Positions 50,448 to 61,195 of a DNA stretch of 64,000 nt are shown here, in pieces. The notes beneath the pieces are model-generated. The model was given only the letters and a program-made list of their open reading frames with translations, was not told where the DNA came from and did not search any database. The DNA is taken from positions 1 through 64,000 of the forward strand of contig NZ_VIWX01000003.1 of assembly GCF_007829955.1 (NCBI RefSeq). The letters run 5' to 3'. The position numbers and the translations under genes are program-made. Position 1 is the stretch's first letter. Each line of letters begins with the position of its first letter. This stretch comes from Saccharopolyspora dendranthemae (GTDB lineage Bacteria > Actinomycetota > Actinomycetes > Mycobacteriales > Pseudonocardiaceae).

Positions 50448-51067
50448 ACCCGATCGAGAGCTACGTCGACGAGCTCGAAGCCGACCTGCGCGGACCCGCA
50501 CGCATCAAAGCGCGCATGATCCGGGAGATCCGCGACGGACTGGCCGACACCCTCGACGCACGCCTGGAGGCCGGACTGCCGCCGGAGGCTGCCGCGCGGG
50601 ACGCGGTGCGCGAGTTCGGCACGCCCGCGGAGGTCGCGCCCAGCTGCCAGCGGGAGCTGACCGTCGCCCAGACCCGCCACACCGCGTTCGCGCTGCTGGT
50701 GACGGTGCCCGTGCTGCTCGGCTGCTGGCGCCTGGCCTGGACCATCGGCCGGGACCAGGGAATCCCTCCCTCGCAGACCGCGCAGCTGCTGGCGGCCATC
50801 GCGGGCACCGCCGCGGTGATGGGCTGCGCCGCGCTGCTGATCACCAGACGGCTCTCGGTGCCCGACGGCCTCCCGATCGTCATGGCGTGGACCGGCACCG
50901 CCGCGAGCATCGCGATGCCGCTGACCACGATCGCCGTGGCCACCGCGCTACCGCTGGCCGACAACTGGCCGTTGCTGCTGATCATCGCCGCTGGCACGCT
51001 CGCGGCGCATTCGGCGCTGGCCAACTCGGCGAAGACCTGCCGTGAATGCGCGGCGCAAGCCTGGTGA
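50444..51067 (+). CDS. HAAS/permease-prefix-domain membrane protein (DUF1700-like)
   Basis: The N-terminal ~70 residues form a HAAS-type domain (IESYVDELEADLRGPARIKARMIREIRDGLADTLDARLEAG ... AVREFGTPAEVA). Three to four transmembrane helices follow. PadR plus HAAS-domain membrane protein pairs are common regulatory modules; the membrane protein is thought to be the PadR target. The GTG start overlaps the padR stop. Confidence 0.85.
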   Translation: MNPIESYVDELEADLRGPARIKARMIREIRDGLADTLDARLEAGLPPEAAARDAVREFGTPAEVAPSCQRELTVAQTRHTAFALLVTVPVLLGCWRLAWTIGRDQGIPPSQTAQLLAAIAGTAAVMGCAALLITRRLSVPDGLPIVMAWTGTAASIAMPLTTIAVATALPLADNWPLLLIIAAGTLAAHSALANSAKTCRECAAQAW

Positions 51068-51244
51068 ACCGCGGATGAATCATCCGGACCCGGATGAGAA
51101 CCGGCGGGATTCCTCGCTCACCGCAACGCACCAGCTCTGAACGGACCAGACGAGTGGTCCGGTCGCATCAGGTCCACTTCCATTTTCCGCAAATGATCAC
51201 CGCATTGGTTACATGTGGTTCATTCATGAGGTAAGACTTCACTC

Positions 51245-52387
51245 GTGTGGACGAGTATCAGGACTCCTGCGGAAGCGCTCGATGACGCCGACGTGCTAGC
51301 CGGACTGCGCCTGCGCTACGACCTCGTCCCCGGAGTCATCCGCCTCGACGGCCACAGCGGCGGACCGATGCCCCGCACCTCCCCCGCGCGCCTGCGCCGG
51401 TTCGTCCAGCACCGCTGGGAACCGCGCAGCGGTCGCACCTCCGGCGAGCCGGACTGGGCCCGCGAAGCGCGGCTCGCCGCCGACGCGCTGGCCCCGCTGG
51501 TCGGATCGGCCGCCGGCGAGCTCACCATCGCCGAGTCGACCTCGATCAACCTGTTCAAGACCCTGGTCGCCGCGGCCAAGCTCCGGACCGGGCGGCCGAT
51601 TCTCGCCGTCGGGCGCGACTGCTTCGCCACCGACCGCTGCCTGGCCCAGTCCGCCGCCGACCACATCGGCGGCAGGTTGCAGCTGATCGACGGCGTCGGA
51701 GGCCTCGCCGCGCTGCCGATGGGTCAGGTGGCGGTGGTCGCGCTGTCGCACGTCGACCTGCGATCCGGTGCCGTGCGCGACGCTGAATCGATCACCGCGC
51801 AGATCCACGGCAGCGGCGCGCTGACGCTGTGGGACCTCAGCCACTCGGCGGGAGCGCTGGACGTGGACCTGCACGGCTGGAACGCGGACTTCGCCATCGG
51901 CTGCGGGCACAAGTACCTCGGCGGCAGCGCGACCGCTCCGTCGTTCGGCTTCGTGGCCGAACGGCACCTCGAGTCGTCGCCGACCGGCGGTCTGCGGCAT
52001 CCGCTGGCGGAGGGCTTCGCCGGACCGGCCGCGACGCTCGCGGCGACCGAGCTGCGCGATGTGCTGGCCATCCTCGACGGAGTCCCGGTCGGCGAGCTCG
52101 CGGCGAAGACGGCCGGGCTCGTGGGGCTGTTCCTGGAGCGCATCGCCGAGTTCTGCCCGGAGGCCGCGATCGAGGTGCGCGCCGCCGATGAGCAGCGCGG
52201 CGCGCAGGTCTGCCTCCGGCACGAGCAGGCGCAGCGGATCGCCGACCTGCTGTCGGACCGCAGCGTGCTGGTCGAGTACGCCGAACCCGGGCTGCTGCGC
52301 TTCAACTTCGCGCCGGCCTGGCTCAGCTACGTCGACGTCTGGCAGGCCGCAGAGCGCCTGCACGCCACCCTCCACGAGATCGGTTGA
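51245..52387 (+). CDS. kynureninase-like class-V PLP enzyme
   Basis: This 380-residue aminotransferase-class-V fold has WDLSHSAGALDVDLHGWNADFAIGCGHKYLGGS, where Lys223 is the probable PLP-binding residue, and LDGHSGGPMPRTSPARL at the N-terminus. These match kynureninases, though it is shorter than the usual ~415 residues. Kynureninase hydrolyses kynurenine to anthranilate and alanine. No tryptophan dioxygenase or kynurenine formamidase gene is nearby, so the substrate could differ. Confidence 0.82.
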   Translation: MWTSIRTPAEALDDADVLAGLRLRYDLVPGVIRLDGHSGGPMPRTSPARLRRFVQHRWEPRSGRTSGEPDWAREARLAADALAPLVGSAAGELTIAESTSINLFKTLVAAAKLRTGRPILAVGRDCFATDRCLAQSAADHIGGRLQLIDGVGGLAALPMGQVAVVALSHVDLRSGAVRDAESITAQIHGSGALTLWDLSHSAGALDVDLHGWNADFAIGCGHKYLGGSATAPSFGFVAERHLESSPTGGLRHPLAEGFAGPAATLAATELRDVLAILDGVPVGELAAKTAGLVGLFLERIAEFCPEAAIEVRAADEQRGAQVCLRHEQAQRIADLLSDRSVLVEYAEPGLLRFNFAPAWLSYVDVWQAAERLHATLHEIG

Positions 52388-52408
52388 CCCTCAGAGGCCT
52401 CCGACGGC

Positions 52409-52759
52409 TCAGCGCAGGGCGACGAGGATTCGCCTGGCGATCGAGGTGATGATCAGCCAGAACAGGGCCGCGATCCCGTAGTTGAGCAGCACCGCCAGCT
52501 GCGGGTCCTCCGGGGTGAACAGGTCCTGGAAGCCCAGCGCCAGCGGATCGGCGACGGACGCGACGAACTGGGTGATGCCGTTGTCCGGGTTCGCGTTGCC
52601 GATGGTGAGGATCACATGGATCGCCAGCAGCGCGGCGCACACCAGACCCGCCCAACGCACCACCTGGATCAGCACGTCGACGAAGCGGCTCCAGCCGCGT
52701 CGCAGGTCAGCGCGCCGAACTCCGCCCTCGTGGGCGCCCGCACGAACATCCTCAGTCAC
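52409..52759 (-). CDS. small two-helix membrane protein
   Basis: This 116-residue protein has an N-terminal charged segment (RAGAHEGGVRRADLRRGWSR), a helix FVDVLIQVVRWAGLVCAALLAIHVILTIG, a NPDNGITQFVASVADPLALGFQDLF loop, and a second helix YGIAALFWLIITSIARRIL. The loop is conserved-looking, but I can name no family with confidence. GTG at 52759 is chosen; GTG at 52765 is equally possible. It is divergent from the leu leader. Confidence 0.65.
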   Translation of the reverse strand: MTEDVRAGAHEGGVRRADLRRGWSRFVDVLIQVVRWAGLVCAALLAIHVILTIGNANPDNGITQFVASVADPLALGFQDLFTPEDPQLAVLLNYGIAALFWLIITSIARRILVALR

Positions 52760-52847
52760 GATCACAGTGTTGCACGAGAACCGGCGATTTCGGCAGGGTT
52801 CTTCGCCCGCCGAACCACCGGGAGCTCTCACGATCTGGGAAGGCGGC

Positions 52848-52878
52848 TTGCACTGCAGGCCCCCGTTGCGGTTAGCCT
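52848..52878 (+). promoter_or_regulatory. promoter of the leu leader
   Basis: TTGCAC (52848-52853), a 19-bp spacer and TAGCCT (52873-52878) end 7 nt before GTG at 52885, making the leader-peptide mRNA leaderless. Confidence 0.55.
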
Positions 52879-52884
52879 TGCTCC

Positions 52885-52929
52885 GTGGCTCGCGTTCTCC
52901 TGCTTCGCCGCCGCGACGGGGTCTCCTAG
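52885..52929 (+). CDS. leuL: leu leader peptide (attenuator peptide)
   Basis: This 14-residue peptide VARVLLLRRRDGVS contains three consecutive Leu codons (CTC CTG CTT, 52897-52905) followed by three Arg codons. Its stop (TAG) lies at the foot of a downstream hairpin. Runs of regulatory codons upstream of leuA are the hallmark of ribosome-mediated attenuation. Too short for routine gene finding. Confidence 0.8.
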   Translation: MARVLLLRRRDGVS

Positions 52930-52966
52930 ACCGGCCCCTCGTCGCGGGGTACGAACGCGCCGGTCT
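52928..52966 (+). terminator. leuA attenuator hairpin
   Basis: AGACCGGC (52928-52935) pairs with GCCGGTCT (52959-52966), with an inner CCCC/GGGG stem. A competing structure pairs CGCGACGGGG (52912-52921, inside leuL) with CCCC-TC-GTCGCG (52935-52946), using bases needed by the terminator stem. A ribosome stalled at Leu codons would leave the alternative free. There is no long T run. Confidence 0.65.
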
Positions 52967-52990
52967 CCAGCCAAGCCCGAGACCCGGTAA

Positions 52991-54805
<1,815 letters not shown>

Positions 54806-54825
54806 GCAGCCCTCCCAGAAGTCGG

Positions 54826-55008
54826 CTTGCTTGGCGGTGCGGGTAGCGGAACCTGACACGTCGTCTGGCCTCCGGGCACCACGACTGATGTATGCCAATA
54901 CACGGCGTCGTGGCGTCCTCACCCAGACGACGTGTCAGAACCCGCGGCGGTGCCGGCTGAGTCCCACACCTGAAACAGCGGCTACCGCCGCACACTGAAA
55001 TGCCCTAA
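54826..55008. repeat. nested-hairpin repeat, full copy B (inverted)
   Basis: On the minus strand it reads like copies A and C: GCGGC/GCCGC hairpin (54978-54991), TTTCAGGTGTGGGACTCA (minus), and CCCGCACCGCC-type direct repeats (54833-54843 and 54946-54956, one mismatch). Between them is an inner hairpin with a perfect 16-bp stem (54853-54868 with 54923-54938). The inner stem sequence is CTGACACGTCGTCTGG, different from that in copy A but equally self-consistent. It lies between the convergent leuA and DedA genes. Confidence 0.82.
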
Positions 55009-55016
55009 TAGTCCTG

Positions 55017-55649
55017 TCAGGCGGACTGGGCGGGTTCTGGTTCTTCTGCCTCGGCGCGCTCGACGCGCTTCTGGATGATGCGGGTGCTCCACCAGGCGAA
55101 GGCCACCGCGATGACCAGGCCGATCCACGAGAAGCGGTGGAACCACTGCCCCGCGACCAGGCCGAACGCGTAGGACAGGGCGGTGACCAGGCCCGCCCAC
55201 GCGATACCGCCGGTGGCGTTGGCGAACAGGAACTTGCGGTAGGGCATGCCGAGGCTGCCCGCCAGCGGCCCGGCGAGGATCCGCAGCAGCGCCACGAAGC
55301 GGCCGCCGAAGACCGTCCAGGCGCCCCAGCGCTCGAAGAGCCCTTCCGCCTGGGCCAGCGGTTTGGGCCCGAAGTGCTTCGGCAGCTTCGTGCCCAGCCA
55401 GGTCAGCAGCTTGCGGCCGTAGCGCTTGCCGATCGCGTAGCCGATCGAGTCGCCGATGATCGCGCCCGTCGCCGCGAAGGTCGCCAGCAGCACCGGGTTG
55501 ATCACCCCGTGCGAAGCGGCAACACCCGAGCTGACCAGCAGGATCTCACCGGGCAGCGGGATCCCCACGCTCTCCAGCCCGATGATGCCCGCGACCACCA
55601 GGTAGATCACCCCGGACGGGATCGTGTTCAGCCACTCGATCATGGACAT
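55017..55649 (-). CDS. DedA-family membrane protein
   Basis: This 210-residue DedA/SNARE-associated (VTT) domain protein has GLESVGIPLPGEILLVSSG, GDSIGYAIGKRYGRKLL, and GRFVALLRILAGPLAGSLGMPYRKF, including the conserved FxRF/GRF and R-x-x-xPxxAG patterns. Five to six transmembrane segments are predicted. DedA proteins act in lipid-carrier (undecaprenyl phosphate) or lipid flipping and membrane homeostasis. ATG at 55649 (MSMIEW) or 55643 (MIEW) is the start. Confidence 0.92.
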   Translation of the reverse strand: MSMIEWLNTIPSGVIYLVVAGIIGLESVGIPLPGEILLVSSGVAASHGVINPVLLATFAATGAIIGDSIGYAIGKRYGRKLLTWLGTKLPKHFGPKPLAQAEGLFERWGAWTVFGGRFVALLRILAGPLAGSLGMPYRKFLFANATGGIAWAGLVTALSYAFGLVAGQWFHRFSWIGLVIAVAFAWWSTRIIQKRVERAEAEEPEPAQSA

Positions 55650-56107
55650 CCGTTCTGGTCGTCGGCAGCGCAGTTCGGCTCCTGCAAGGGTACGGACTGC
55701 GACCCGCTCCCCGCCGGGGACCGGGTGACCGAAAATCGCCGGTCACGGGCACAACTCGGGCAACGGGAAGCAACAGGGCGCAACAGGCGCGACGCACGGC
55801 CGGATCGGGGCTCCTCAGCCGCGCGATCCGGGCCGAGGGGGACGTCCGTCACTCGATTTCGGGGTAACCGACTAGACCAAAGTCGGTATTGCGCTACGCC
55901 GACACCGGGCACTATGGACTCACGTCGCAGGGACGAAGGCGACGCCCTTGGGGGAAAACTAGTTGAGGGGAAGCGGCCGGAGACGGGGGACACGTCGGGG
56001 CATAGCCGCTTCTCCTCTTCTATTCTTCCCGGCTCTCGTCCGGCCCCCATCCGTCACTCGAACGGTCCACGGAACTTGATGTTCGACGGCTCGCACGGTT
56101 CAGTGAT
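55650..56107. other. 458-base intergenic region
   Basis: Divergent spacer between the DedA gene and the small gene at 56108. I see no supported gene, tRNA or clear repeat. The part 55860-55960 has lower GC (GACTAGACCAAAGTCGG; ACTAGTTGAGGGGA) and may contain promoters. No -35/-10 pair is convincing. Confidence 0.4.
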
Positions 56108-56326
56108 GTGGCTATGTGGCCGACCGAGGATCCGACGGAGCAGCTGCGCTGGCGCATCGAGTGCGCCACGTCCAACGGCAGCGGGAACGTGACCGTGCTG
56201 GTCATGGGCGATCGCGTCGGAGTCGTGCTGCCGCCCGGGGACACCCTGATCTTCACCGCCGCGGAGGCCGACAGCCTCGCCCACCTGGTGGAGAAGGCGA
56301 TCGGCTACGCCTCGGTGCCGCGATGA
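56108..56326 (+). CDS. small hypothetical protein coupled to the glycosidase-like gene
   Basis: This 72-residue protein, with EDPTEQLRWRIECATSNGSGNVTVLVMGDRVGVVLPPGDTLIFTAAEADSLAHLVEKAIGYA, has a beta-rich middle and a C-terminal helix. It overlaps the next ATG (ATGA, 56323-56326), so it is translationally coupled and probably functionally linked. GTG at 56108 or ATG at 56114 may start it. No known family was recognised. Confidence 0.7.
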   Translation: MAMWPTEDPTEQLRWRIECATSNGSGNVTVLVMGDRVGVVLPPGDTLIFTAAEADSLAHLVEKAIGYASVPR

Positions 56327-57939
56327 GCCTCATCGACACGGACCTGAGCTTCGACCCCCGGGATCCGCGGTTCCCGGTGCCCGGTGGGGCGCTGACCTGG
56401 TCGGTGCAGGTGTTCACCACCGGCAACGGGTACGGCCTCCGGCCGGCCGAACCGCTCGTCGAGGCGGACCGGGTCCACCTGCGGACCGGCTACGCCGCGC
56501 TCGGCCAGCAGCGGACCGTCGACGCCGGCGAGGTCGAGATCGAGGTCTCCCTCTCCGACGGCGTCCTGACCTGGTCCATCACCGCGCAGCACGCCGAGCC
56601 GATCAAGGCCGTCAAGCTGCTGCTGCGCGGTCTGCCGCAGGAGCAGCTGCGCGCCGGCTGGTGGACGCCCAACACCGGGCGCTCGCACACCCACCACGAG
56701 CGGTTCCAGCTGGAGTACCCGGGCCCGGAGTGGGCGACGCCGTGGGTCGCGGTCGGCACCGAGTCCGACTGCTCGTCCCTGAGCGTGCGAGACCCCTCGG
56801 TGCGCAAGCACGTCCTGCACGTCCACCAGCCCGCGCACTCCCCCGAACCGATCGTGGAGCTGCTGCACGTGCCCGCCGCCTCGGCACGCGGGACGACCTG
56901 CCAGGTCCCGGAGATCAGGTTGCGCGCGAACGCCGACCCGGTCGATCAGGACCTGGACGAGCACCTGCGGTTCGTCGAGGAGGCGCACGGGCTGGTCCCG
57001 TGGGAATCGCGACCGGACGTGCCGGACTGGCTGCGCGACACCTCGCTGGTCGTGACGCTGCACGGCCAGCACTGGACCGGCTACGTGTTCAACACGTTCT
57101 CGCAGATGGGCGATGCCCTGCGGTTCATCGCCCAGCACATCGACCCGCACCGGGTGCTCGCCTACCTGCCCGGGTGGGAGGGCCGCTACTACTACGCCTA
57201 CCCGCGCTACCGGCCGGGCGAGGACCTCGGCGGAGCCGACGGGTTCGCCGAGCTGGTCCGCACCGCGCACGATCTCGGGTTCCGGTTGATGCCGATGTTC
57301 GGCGGGCACGGGGCCAACGTCACGCAGTACCCGGACTGGGAGCGGGCGGTGATGCGCAACGACACCGACCGGTACGTCGAGCTGCTCAACCGCCCCGACT
57401 GGGACTCCGACCGCTCGGGCGAGGGCGATCAGGTCTTCCTCAACCCGGCCGAACCCGGGTTCCGCACGCACCTGGTCGAGTCGATCTCCGCGCTGGTCGA
57501 GGAGTTCGGCGTCGACGCCGCGTTCCTGGACACCGTGGGCTACTACTTCAACGATCCCCGCCACGACGTGTTCGACGGCTACCGGCTGCTGGTCGAGGAG
57601 CTCCACCGCCGCCACCCCGGCCTGGTGCTGGCCGCCGAGGGCTGGTGGGACGCGCTCAGCGCGCTGTTCCCGCTGAGCCAGCAGTGGTTCGGCACCGACC
57701 GCGATCTGCGCGCGCCCCGCGTCGTGTCGCACTACGCCCGCACCACCGGGCACCTCGCCGAGGGCACCCCGGGACGCGGCAGCACGGGCGTGCACGAGAA
57801 GGGCTACATCCCGAGACCACCGGACGTCGTGCGGGAGGGCCACCTGCCGGTCGTCGGCGTCGTGGACGACACCGTCGCGCTGCACGGCGACGAGCTGGCG
57901 GCCATCTGCCGGTGGGCCGCCGCGAACTCACCCCGGTGA
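56323..57939 (+). CDS. TIM-barrel glycoside-hydrolase-like protein
   Basis: This 538-residue protein has an N-terminal beta-sandwich (~1-200) and a barrel-like C-terminal part with LHGQHWTGYVFNTFSQM, VLAYLPGWEGRYYYAYPRY, FGVDAAFLDTVGYYFND (Asp403) and LVLAAEGWWDALS (Glu439). Acidic residues at the ends of these strands are in the positions of alpha-amylase-type or GH-clan nucleophile and acid/base. No signal peptide is seen, so it would act in the cytoplasm. The exact GH family was not identified. The gene overlaps the convergent LysR gene by 12 nt. Confidence 0.75.
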   Translation: MSLIDTDLSFDPRDPRFPVPGGALTWSVQVFTTGNGYGLRPAEPLVEADRVHLRTGYAALGQQRTVDAGEVEIEVSLSDGVLTWSITAQHAEPIKAVKLLLRGLPQEQLRAGWWTPNTGRSHTHHERFQLEYPGPEWATPWVAVGTESDCSSLSVRDPSVRKHVLHVHQPAHSPEPIVELLHVPAASARGTTCQVPEIRLRANADPVDQDLDEHLRFVEEAHGLVPWESRPDVPDWLRDTSLVVTLHGQHWTGYVFNTFSQMGDALRFIAQHIDPHRVLAYLPGWEGRYYYAYPRYRPGEDLGGADGFAELVRTAHDLGFRLMPMFGGHGANVTQYPDWERAVMRNDTDRYVELLNRPDWDSDRSGEGDQVFLNPAEPGFRTHLVESISALVEEFGVDAAFLDTVGYYFNDPRHDVFDGYRLLVEELHRRHPGLVLAAEGWWDALSALFPLSQQWFGTDRDLRAPRVVSHYARTTGHLAEGTPGRGSTGVHEKGYIPRPPDVVREGHLPVVGVVDDTVALHGDELAAICRWAAANSPR

Positions 57940-58839
57940 GTTCGCCTCCGTCCGGGCGCGCGCTTCGGCGATGAGCGCGTCGAGGGCGACCTGGACGGCC
58001 GGGCGTTCGGTGGCGCCCTTGCGCGAGACGACCTCGATGTTGCGGCCCGCTCGGACTCCCGCCAGCGGGCGCATCACGAGGTGCGCGCTGTTGATCGTGT
58101 ACCTCGGCAGCAGCGCGATCCCGTGACCTGCGGCGACGAGCGCTTCGGTGACCCGGAAGTCGTTGATGCGCTGGACGACCGTCGGCCGCATCCCGGTGCG
58201 CACGGCCAGCGAGCGCAGCACGTCGTCGACCGGGAAGCCGATGTCCACGCTCAGCCACGGTTCGCCGACCAGCTCGGTGAGCTCGACGCGCTCCCGGTGC
58301 GCCAGCGGATGACCCGGCGGCATCGCCACGTCCAGCGGCTCGCGCAGCAGCGGTGTCACGGAGACCCGATCGCCGTCGTGCGGCGGGGCCTGGTCGTCCC
58401 GGTGCGTCACGACGAGGTCGAAATCGGCCGTCAGCCGGGAGACCTCGGAGGGGACCATGTCGACGTCCCTGGCCTCCAGGCGGACGTCCGGGTGCTCGGT
58501 GATGCGCTCCAGCAGGCCGGGGAGCAGCAGGAACGCGCCGGACGGGAACATCGCCACGCGCACGACCCCGCGCGGCGACGAGCGGTAGGAGTCCAGCTCG
58601 GCCTCGGCGCGGTCCAGCGAGGCCAGCACCTCGTCGGCCCGGGTGGCCAGCGCCCACCCGGCGTCGGTGAGCCGCAACCCGCGGCCGGCCGGCTCGGTGA
58701 GCCGCACCCCGACCTCCGCTTGCAGGGCCCGGATCTGCTGGGACACCGAGGAGGGCGTGTAGGAGAGGGCGTGGGCGACCGCGGTGACAGTTCCGCGATC
58801 GGCCAGTTCGCGCAGGAGTCTCAGCCTGCGAACGTCCAT
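57928..58839 (-). CDS. LysR-family transcriptional regulator
   Basis: The N-terminal winged helix starts MDVRRLRLLRELADRGTVTAVAHALSYTPSSVSQQIRALQAEVGVRL, followed by a periplasmic-binding-protein-like effector domain. At 303 residues it has typical length. It is divergent from the EamA gene at 58912, a normal LysR target arrangement, with a candidate operator between. Confidence 0.93.
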   Translation of the reverse strand: MDVRRLRLLRELADRGTVTAVAHALSYTPSSVSQQIRALQAEVGVRLTEPAGRGLRLTDAGWALATRADEVLASLDRAEAELDSYRSSPRGVVRVAMFPSGAFLLLPGLLERITEHPDVRLEARDVDMVPSEVSRLTADFDLVVTHRDDQAPPHDGDRVSVTPLLREPLDVAMPPGHPLAHRERVELTELVGEPWLSVDIGFPVDDVLRSLAVRTGMRPTVVQRINDFRVTEALVAAGHGIALLPRYTINSAHLVMRPLAGVRAGRNIEVVSRKGATERPAVQVALDALIAEARARTEANSPG

Positions 58840-58854
58840 AGAGGAATCCTACAC

Positions 58855-58870
58855 ACTACGTGCAGATAGT
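58855..58870. promoter_or_regulatory. candidate LysR operator
   Basis: ACTA (58855-58858) and TAGT (58867-58870) form an inverted repeat with an 8-bp spacer in the 72-bp region between the divergent lysR and EamA starts. It matches the short interrupted dyad form of LysR sites. Confidence 0.45.
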
Positions 58871-58911
58871 ATCGCTTGTCCTTCACAGATGCGGACCGCA
58901 GGCTGATCGGT

Positions 58912-59811
58912 ATGACCACACGAGATCGCCTGCTGGCGGTGGTCGTCGCAGTGTTCTGGGGCGGCAACTTCATCGCGCTGGACCGGGGGCTGGAGCACTT
59001 CCCGCCGTTCTTCTTCGCCGGACTGCGCTTCGCGGTGCTGCTGCCGATCCTCTTCTTCGTGCCGCGCCCGAAGGTGAAGTGGCGCTGGCTGATCGGCTAC
59101 GGCCTGTTCTTCGGGACCCTGCAGTTCGCGTTCCTGTTCGTCGCGATGAGGATCGGCATGCCCACCGGGCTGGCCTCGCTGGTGCAGCAGGGATCGGCGC
59201 CGTTCACCGTGGCCCTGGGAGCGCTGCTGCTGCGGGAGAAGATCACCGGGCTGCAGCTGCTGGGCATCACCACGGCGGTGCTGGGCATGGTCGCCATCGG
59301 CTGGCACCGCTCGCAGACCGCGACGCTGCTGCCGATGCTGATCACCTTGTGCGGTGCGTTCTCGTGGGCGCTGGGAAACCTGTGCAGCCGCAAGGCCGAA
59401 GCGCCGAACCCGCTGCACCTGTCGCTGTGGGTCGCGATCGTCCCGCCGCTGCCGATGTTCGCGGCGTCCGCGCTGTTCGAAGGGCCGACGACGGGCTGGA
59501 ACGCCGTCGCCACCATCCTCGACTCGCCGGCCGGGACGTCCGCGCTCGCCGGGCTGGCCTACACGTCGCTGCTGGCCACCGTCGTCGGGTCGGGCCTGTG
59601 GACGACGCTGCTCAGCAAGTACCCGGCCAGCACCGTCGCGCCGTTCTCCCTGCTGGTGCCGATCGTCGGGTTCAGCACGGCGTGGCTGATCCTCGGCGAG
59701 CAGCCGCATCCCTTCGAACTCGCCGCGGGCGCGGTCGTCGTCATCGGCGTGCTCCTGGGCAGCATCCGCCTCGCCCGGCGCACACCGGTGCTGGAACCGG
59801 CGCCCGCGTGA
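58912..59811 (+). CDS. EamA-family transporter
   Basis: This 299-residue protein has ten predicted transmembrane helices in two EamA repeats: LLAVVVAVFWGGNFIALDRGL at the start, FGTLQFAFLFVAMRIGMPTGLASLVQQG (the classical motif), and the second repeat from SQTATLLPMLITLCGAFSWALGNL. It is a probable exporter. ATG at 58912 is chosen; a TTG start at 58876 would add 12 residues. Control by the divergent LysR is likely. Confidence 0.87.
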   Translation: MTTRDRLLAVVVAVFWGGNFIALDRGLEHFPPFFFAGLRFAVLLPILFFVPRPKVKWRWLIGYGLFFGTLQFAFLFVAMRIGMPTGLASLVQQGSAPFTVALGALLLREKITGLQLLGITTAVLGMVAIGWHRSQTATLLPMLITLCGAFSWALGNLCSRKAEAPNPLHLSLWVAIVPPLPMFAASALFEGPTTGWNAVATILDSPAGTSALAGLAYTSLLATVVGSGLWTTLLSKYPASTVAPFSLLVPIVGFSTAWLILGEQPHPFELAAGAVVVIGVLLGSIRLARRTPVLEPAPA

Positions 59812-59820
59812 GCCTCCTCG

Positions 59821-59997
59821 TCAGCTCACCGGGCCCTTCTCGAAATCAGGGTTGCGGACGTGCACGCCGTTGCCGACCGGGCAGTCGAAGAGCACCAACA
59901 CCTCGTGGGACTCGGCGACCAGCCGGGTGGCGACGACCTCGTCCAGAATCGCCCGGTGCTCGCACGCCGAGCACCTGAGCGCACTGCTGTACCTCAC
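59821..59997 (-). CDS. small CxxC protein
   Basis: This 58-residue protein has SSALRCSACEHRAILDEVV (CSAC), LVLFDCPVGNGVHVRNPDF and a third Cys. The pattern resembles a half zinc-ribbon or thiol-redox small protein; no family is certain. GTG at 59997 follows GGGAG, and the frame is compact. It lies between the EamA gene (9 nt after its stop, convergent) and the opp operon. Confidence 0.55.
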   Translation of the reverse strand: MRYSSALRCSACEHRAILDEVVATRLVAESHEVLVLFDCPVGNGVHVRNPDFEKGPVS

Positions 59998-60085
59998 GCG
60001 CGAACTCCCTTCCCCAGCCGGGCATCCTATGTGGACGCAGGCCTCGGGGAAACGGGCGAGCGAGAACCCGCCTCGTCCGGGCAGG

Positions 60086-61195
60086 TCACGAGTGCGACGG
60101 AACGAGGTCCACCGCCTCCGGACCGGCCTGGCGGGGCTCGATCTCGCCGTCCCGGATCTGCTCGGCGTAGTGGCAGGCGACCCGGTGGCCGGTCGCGAGC
60201 TCGCGGAGCGCGGGGCGCTCGGTGTCGCAGCGCTCCTCCTGCCGCCACGGGCACCGGGTGTGGAAGCGGCAGCCCGACGGCGGGTTCGCGGGCGAGGGCA
60301 GGTCACCGGAGAGCAGGATCTGCTCGCGGCCGTCCTCGACCTGCGGGTCCGGCACCGGAACGGCCGAGAGCAACGCCTTGGAGTACGGGTGCAGCGGCTC
60401 CGCGTAGAGGTCGTCCGAGGCGGACTCCTCGACGATCCCGCCCAGGTACATCACGCCCACCCGGTCGGCGATGTGGCGCACCACGGCGAGGTCGTGCGCG
60501 ATCACCAGGTAGGTCAGGCCGAACTCCTCCTGCAGGTCCTCCAGCAGGTTCAGCACCTGCGCCTGCACCGAGACGTCCAGCGCCGAGACCGGTTCGTCGG
60601 CCACCACCAGCTCCGGGCCGACCGAGAGCGCGCGGGCGATGCCGATGCGCTGGCGCTGCCCGCCGGAGAACTCGTGCGGGTACTTGCGCAGCGCGGTCGG
60701 CGGCAACCCGACGGCGTCGAGCAGCTCGCGCAGCCGCTCGTCGGTGGACGCCTTGTCGCCGGCCATGCCGTGCGCACGCATCCCCTCCACCAGCAGCGAT
60801 TCCACCGACTGGCGCGGGTCGAGCGAGGACAGCGGATCCTGGAAGACCATCTGCATCCGCTGCCGCATCCTGCGCAGCTTCTCGCCCCTCATGCCCGACA
60901 GGTCGGTCCCGGAGAAGACGACCTTGCCTCCGGTGGGTTGCTCCAGCCGCAGCACCGCCCGGCCCAGCGTCGACTTGCCGCAGCCGGACTCCCCGACCAG
61001 CCCGTAGGTCTCACCGCGGCGGATGGTCAGCGACACCCCGTCGACCGCGAAGACGTGGCCGACCGTCCGGTCCAGCACCACGCCCTTCTTGATCGGGAAG
61101 TGCACCTTCACGTCGTCGAGCTCGACGAGCACGTCCTCGTCGCTCGTCGCGTCCACCGGTCCGCTCTCCTCGGCACCGGACACGTTCTCGCTCAT
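60086..61195 (-). CDS. oppF: oligopeptide/dipeptide ABC transporter ATPase, OppF type
   Basis: This 369-residue ATPase has Walker [18 protein letters not shown], signature [15 protein letters not shown], and Walker [16 protein letters not shown]-terminal oligopeptide-binding extension contains [16 protein letters not shown]. It energises peptide import with OppD. ATG at 61195 is the start: it lies in an ATGA overlap with the second minigene and is followed by [10 protein letters not shown]; the longer frame comes from the repeat region. This is the last gene of the operon. Confidence 0.93.
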   Translation of the reverse strand: MSENVSGAEESGPVDATSDEDVLVELDDVKVHFPIKKGVVLDRTVGHVFAVDGVSLTIRRGETYGLVGESGCGKSTLGRAVLRLEQPTGGKVVFSGTDLSGMRGEKLRRMRQRMQMVFQDPLSSLDPRQSVESLLVEGMRAHGMAGDKASTDERLRELLDAVGLPPTALRKYPHEFSGGQRQRIGIARALSVGPELVVADEPVSALDVSVQAQVLNLLEDLQEEFGLTYLVIAHDLAVVRHIADRVGVMYLGGIVEESASDDLYAEPLHPYSKALLSAVPVPDPQVEDGREQILLSGDLPSPANPPSGCRFHTRCPWRQEERCDTERPALRELATGHRVACHYAEQIRDGEIEPRQAGPEAVDLVPSHS

